From JAHHLP01 sp041609895 (GTDB lineage: Bacteria > Bacteroidota > Rhodothermia > Rhodothermales > JABDKH01), in the NCBI GenBank assembly GCA_041609895.1, contig JBFIPX010000140.1, positions 1 to 8,870 on the forward strand: a stretch of 8,870 bases of DNA. The letters are read 5' to 3'. The stretch's first letter is position 1. Each line of letters begins with the position of its first letter. Shown one piece after another: positions 6,283 to 8,870 of this stretch. The translations under genes and the position numbers were made by a program. A model generated the notes under the pieces. That model saw only the letters and a list, made by a program, of their open reading frames with translations. It was not told the origin of the DNA and ran no database searches.

Positions 6283-7233
6283 ATGGTCGCGGAGAGGGAT
6301 GACGACGTTACGCTGCGTCATCGGCACATGTTGGGTTTGGCAGATTACGATCGCGACGAGCTTGAGCTCATTCTAGCAACCGCGCGCGAATTTCGAGAGG
6401 TGCTCTATCGCCCGATCAAGCGGGTTCCGACTCTGCGCGACGTAACGGTCGTCAACCTCTTCTTCGAGTCATCAACGAGGACGCGCATTTCATTTGAACT
6501 GGCCGAAAAGAGGCTCTCGGCGGACACTGTCAATTTCAGTGCATCAGGATCCTCGGTATCGAAGGGTGAAACGCTGAAGGACACCGCTCGAAATATCGAA
6601 GCGATGAAAATAGACATGGTGGTGATTCGCCATCGGTCTCCGGGAGCCGCTCAGTTCCTCACCTCATGCGTCGAAGCCGTCGTCGTCAACGCCGGTGACG
6701 GTGCCCACGAGCATCCCACACAGGGTCTCCTGGACATGCTTACCATGTCTGACATGTTCGAGAGCCTCGAGGGACTGAACGTTTCGATCATTGGTGACAT
6801 CGCGCACAGCCGGGTCGCGCGCTCCAACATATTCGGGCTAAACGCGCTGGGTGCGAACGTTACGGTGTGTGGCCCGCAGACTATGATTCCGAGAGGCATC
6901 GACCAGCTCGGTGTTCGGGTTACGAATCGGCTGGACGAGGCGCTGGAAGGTTGTGACATTGCGATGGCGCTGAGGATTCAGTTGGAGCGGCAGGGCGTCG
7001 GGCTGTTTCCGAGTCTGCGAGAATACCATAGCCGGTTTGGCATCGGAATGCAGCATCTTGAACGATACAAGGACCTGATCATCATGCACCCAGGCCCCGT
7101 CAACCGAGGTGTCGAACTCGCCAGTGAAGTAGTAGATCACGAGCGCGCCGTGATCCTCAATCAGGTCACCAACGGCGTCGCCGTCCGCATGGCCGTTCTG
7201 TATCTCCTGGCGGCAGGTGTGCGATCAGATTGA
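6283..7233 (+). CDS. pyrB: Aspartate carbamoyltransferase catalytic subunit
   Basis: A 316-aa aspartate transcarbamylase catalytic chain. It joins carbamoyl phosphate and aspartate to give N-carbamoyl-aspartate, the committed step of pyrimidine synthesis, in the cytoplasm as a trimer. Numbered from the chosen start, the carbamoyl-phosphate loop SSTRTR is at 63-68 and the SKGET loop carrying the mobile active-site lysine (K94) is at 93-97. HPTQ lies at 144-147, GDIAHSRVARSN at 171-182, the aspartate-side LRIQLER at 230-236, and HPGPVNRG at 269-276. All catalytic segments are intact and the length fits the family (about 305-315). Two starts are in frame, 6262 and 6283; the second has a clear SD. 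It follows pyrR by 54 nt, probably in one transcript. No pyrI regulatory chain or pyrC gene is in the window. Confidence 0.96.
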   Translation: MVAERDDDVTLRHRHMLGLADYDRDELELILATAREFREVLYRPIKRVPTLRDVTVVNLFFESSTRTRISFELAEKRLSADTVNFSASGSSVSKGETLKDTARNIEAMKIDMVVIRHRSPGAAQFLTSCVEAVVVNAGDGAHEHPTQGLLDMLTMSDMFESLEGLNVSIIGDIAHSRVARSNIFGLNALGANVTVCGPQTMIPRGIDQLGVRVTNRLDEALEGCDIAMALRIQLERQGVGLFPSLREYHSRFGIGMQHLERYKDLIIMHPGPVNRGVELASEVVDHERAVILNQVTNGVAVRMAVLYLLAAGVRSD

Positions 7234-7373
7234 CACGAGTCCGGGCAGATCGCATGAGTTCTGCGAGCCCGATGATTTCTTTACGAAGGTGGCAAGCGTT
7301 TTGAACACGTCGGGCACTCACGGCGTCGCATCATTCGATTCCCGTCTGCCGGCGGGTCTCAAGAATGTCAAGC

Positions 7374-7386
7374 GCATCCTGGATGC
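7374..7386. promoter_or_regulatory. 13-bp palindrome upstream of the ABC transporter genes
   Basis: GCATCC-T-GGATGC is a perfect palindrome around one central base, 33 bp before the ATPase start. It sits in the 186-bp gap after pyrB, where no convincing gene, promoter or terminator is otherwise seen. It could be an operator half-site pair; chance is also possible. Confidence 0.25.
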
Positions 7387-7419
7387 AAGGCAGCTCGTGC
7401 CGCAAGCAGCAGTAGCCCT

Positions 7420-8133
7420 ATGCAAGATGGTCAGCCCATAGTTGCCGTAAAGAATCTCTCGAAGTCGTTTTCGGAGGGGGGCACGACGAGGATTGTTCTG
7501 GCGGGAGTAGACCTGCAGATAGAGCGCGGCGAGTTGGTAGTCTTGCTCGGCCGCAGTGGCGCAGGCAAGAGTACGCTGCTGAACCTCATCAGTGGGCTGG
7601 ACGTGCCCGATTCGGGTTCGGTGACCCTCGGTGGGACCGACCTTGGCAGGCTCTCCGAGAGGGACCGGACACTGTACCGACGTCGTCATCTTGGATTCGT
7701 TTTTCAGTCTTTCAACCTGATTCCCACCCTCACAGTCCTCGAGAACGTGATGCTACCGTTGGATCTCAACGGTCGAGCGGACGCTACCGGCGAGGCGCGG
7801 GCCATGAGTTATCTCGAGAAAGTGGGACTGCAAGATCGCAAGGACTCATACCCGGATCGGCTTTCGGGGGGCGAGCAGCAGAGGGTTGCGATCGCGCGCG
7901 CGCTGGTTCACGAACCACTCCTGATCCTCGCCGATGAGCCGACAGGTAATCTCGACTTCCGTACCGGCCAAGCCGTGATGGAAATCTATCTCGAACTGAT
8001 TCGCGAACAGAACACGACGATGCTCATCGTCACGCACGACATGGACTTCGTGGACCAGGCGGATCGACTGCTCGAGATGCGCGACGGAAAGATTCGAGAT
8101 GCCGACCTTGTCGAAAGTCGCCGGGCTCGTTGA
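7420..8133 (+). CDS. ABC transporter ATP-binding protein, LolD/MacB/YbbA type
   Basis: A 237-aa ABC ATPase with every motif in place: Walker A GRSGAGKST at 44-52, Q-loop FQSFNL with Q96, signature LSGGEQQR at 148-155, Walker B LILADEPTGNLD ending at 179 (D172, E173), and the H-loop VTHD with H206. The wording of the Q-loop and ADEPTGNLD region is typical of the MacB/LolD/FtsE/YbbA branch. This branch powers FtsX-fold permeases that work on lipoproteins, lipids, peptides or cell-wall hydrolases rather than moving small solutes in bulk. The ATG at 7420 gives the standard N-terminus; no SD is visible. The next gene begins 2 nt after the stop and encodes the matching permease. With that partner the YbbA role is likelier than true LolD. 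The exported or extracted substrate is unknown. Confidence 0.92.
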   Translation: MQDGQPIVAVKNLSKSFSEGGTTRIVLAGVDLQIERGELVVLLGRSGAGKSTLLNLISGLDVPDSGSVTLGGTDLGRLSERDRTLYRRRHLGFVFQSFNLIPTLTVLENVMLPLDLNGRADATGEARAMSYLEKVGLQDRKDSYPDRLSGGEQQRVAIARALVHEPLLILADEPTGNLDFRTGQAVMEIYLELIREQNTTMLIVTHDMDFVDQADRLLEMRDGKIRDADLVESRRAR

Positions 8134-8135
8134 CG

Positions 8136-8870
8136 ATGCTCGCAGCCCGCATCAGCCGCCGCTACCTTCTGCGCCATCCGTGGCTGCTCTTGCTTTCCGT
8201 CGTCGGGGTGGCCGTCGGGGTCGCTGTAGTTGTGGCGATAGACCTCGCCAACTCGAGTTCCAGCAAGGCCTTCTCCCTCTCTGCCGACGCGGTGGCGGGA
8301 TCGGCGACGCATCAGATCATTGGCCCGGACGGGACGCTGAGCGACAGCGTGTACACCAACCTTGTTCTCAGCACACCGGGAGTCGTCGCGGCCCCAGTAG
8401 TTGAGGGGTATATCCGCATTGCGGACTGTGAGAGGCGGGTCTTCCAAGTGATGGGAATAGACCCGCTCCGTGACGGACCGGTCCGAGGGTACACCGGCGA
8501 GGGATCCATCGACCTGGCGGCGATGCTTACACGCCCTGCCGTTGCTTTGTCCGCGGATGTCGCAGCCAACTGCGGTATTGACGCCGGAAAGTGGATTCGC
8601 GTCGTGGTCGGAGGCGTGGAATCGGACCTCTTGGTCGCCAGCCTTATCGATCCGGAGGACGAGCGAAGCGCTGCCGCTCTTGAAACCGTTGTTGTTGCGG
8701 ATATATCGACCGCACAGGAGCTTTTCGCACTCGAGGGGTCGCTGTCGCGTGTGGATCTGGTGATGCCTGAGGGTGATGATGCAGTTCTCGACCGCCTCTC
8801 GTCGTCCTTGCCGCCTGGGGTCGTTATAAAACGGTCGGAGGCCCGGACGGAGACGCTCGCGCAAATGACG
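8136..8870 (+). CDS. FtsX/MacB-type ABC permease, YbbP-like (N-terminal part, cut by window end)
   Basis: An open frame of 245 codons with no stop before the window edge, beginning with an ATG 2 nt after the ATPase stop. The N-terminus has a basic cytoplasmic start (RISRRYLLRH) followed by one membrane helix at about 16-36 (WLLLLSVVGVAVGVAVVVAI). Then comes a long extracytoplasmic stretch resembling the MacB periplasmic core domain (SSSKAFSLSADAVAGSATHQ at 40-60, and later beta-rich Val segments). This order, and the wording after the helix, recalls the large YbbP-like permeases of about 800 aa, so roughly two thirds is missing. It forms the membrane half of the transporter with the preceding ATPase, and the tight spacing implies translational coupling. 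The family is likely; the specific substrate is not determinable. Confidence 0.85.
   Translation, partial: MLAARISRRYLLRHPWLLLLSVVGVAVGVAVVVAIDLANSSSSKAFSLSADAVAGSATHQIIGPDGTLSDSVYTNLVLSTPGVVAAPVVEGYIRIADCERRVFQVMGIDPLRDGPVRGYTGEGSIDLAAMLTRPAVALSADVAANCGIDAGKWIRVVVGGVESDLLVASLIDPEDERSAAALETVVVADISTAQELFALEGSLSRVDLVMPEGDDAVLDRLSSSLPPGVVIKRSEARTETLAQMT

Noticed and set aside
7254..7304. Tiny 16-codon frame (MSSASPMISLRRWQAF) after pyrB
   Set aside because: No SD, no conservation evidence and a length expected by chance.
7986..8864. Long minus-strand reading frame of 292 codons opposite the ABC ATPase end and the permease
   Set aside because: The translation is rich in Arg, His and Gln with no recognisable domain, while the plus strand carries an ATPase with complete motifs and a permease with a clear membrane helix. 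It is an antisense shadow.

Overview
The window looks like a housekeeping stretch of a moderately GC-rich bacterial chromosome. No phage, IS element, CRISPR array, tRNA or rRNA is visible. The best guess for the source is the Bacteroidota/Rhodothermota side of the tree (Rhodothermales or Balneolales-like). The main reason is that the Mrp protein carries the Bacteroidota-style replacement of the C-terminal CxxC loop (a TPPDLPEKKYHLFG-type segment). Several starts also have an A-rich or unremarkable upstream region with no Shine-Dalgarno (SD) sequence. Other starts (pyrB, the DUF58 gene) do have a clear SD. This placement is an inference from memory of the families, not a search result.

Layout, left to right. 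Plus strand, 40-2547: a short Ppx/GppA-type phosphatase, then the P-loop Fe-S protein Mrp/ApbC, then a small NifU C-terminal domain (Nfu-type) Fe-S carrier. The last two form an iron-sulfur cluster module. Minus strand, 5455-2667: a DUF58/vWA-like protein followed by a secreted M28 metallopeptidase with a 4-base ATGA stop/start overlap, so the two are very probably one translationally coupled unit. The plus and minus groups converge on a 119-bp gap holding a GC-rich stem-loop. Plus strand, 5656-7233: pyrR and pyrB, the start of a pyrimidine gene set, divergent from the DUF58 gene across a 200-bp region with an inverted repeat and a perfect 10-bp tandem repeat. Plus strand, 7420-8870: an ABC ATPase of the LolD/MacB/YbbA type, then a YbbP/FtsX-like permease that runs off the right edge.

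Most calls rest on complete, intact signature motifs. The points most worth a second look are: the Mrp that lacks its CxxC cluster ligands but sits beside a CxxC-containing Nfu carrier; a large dyad touching the mrp start codon; the orphan DUF58-M28 pairing without MoxR; a PyrR whose expected RNA-contact residues appear changed and whose leader shows no recognisable PyrR attenuator; and the inverted and tandem repeats in the pyrR leader. I do not see convincing evidence for a wholly new multi-gene system here.
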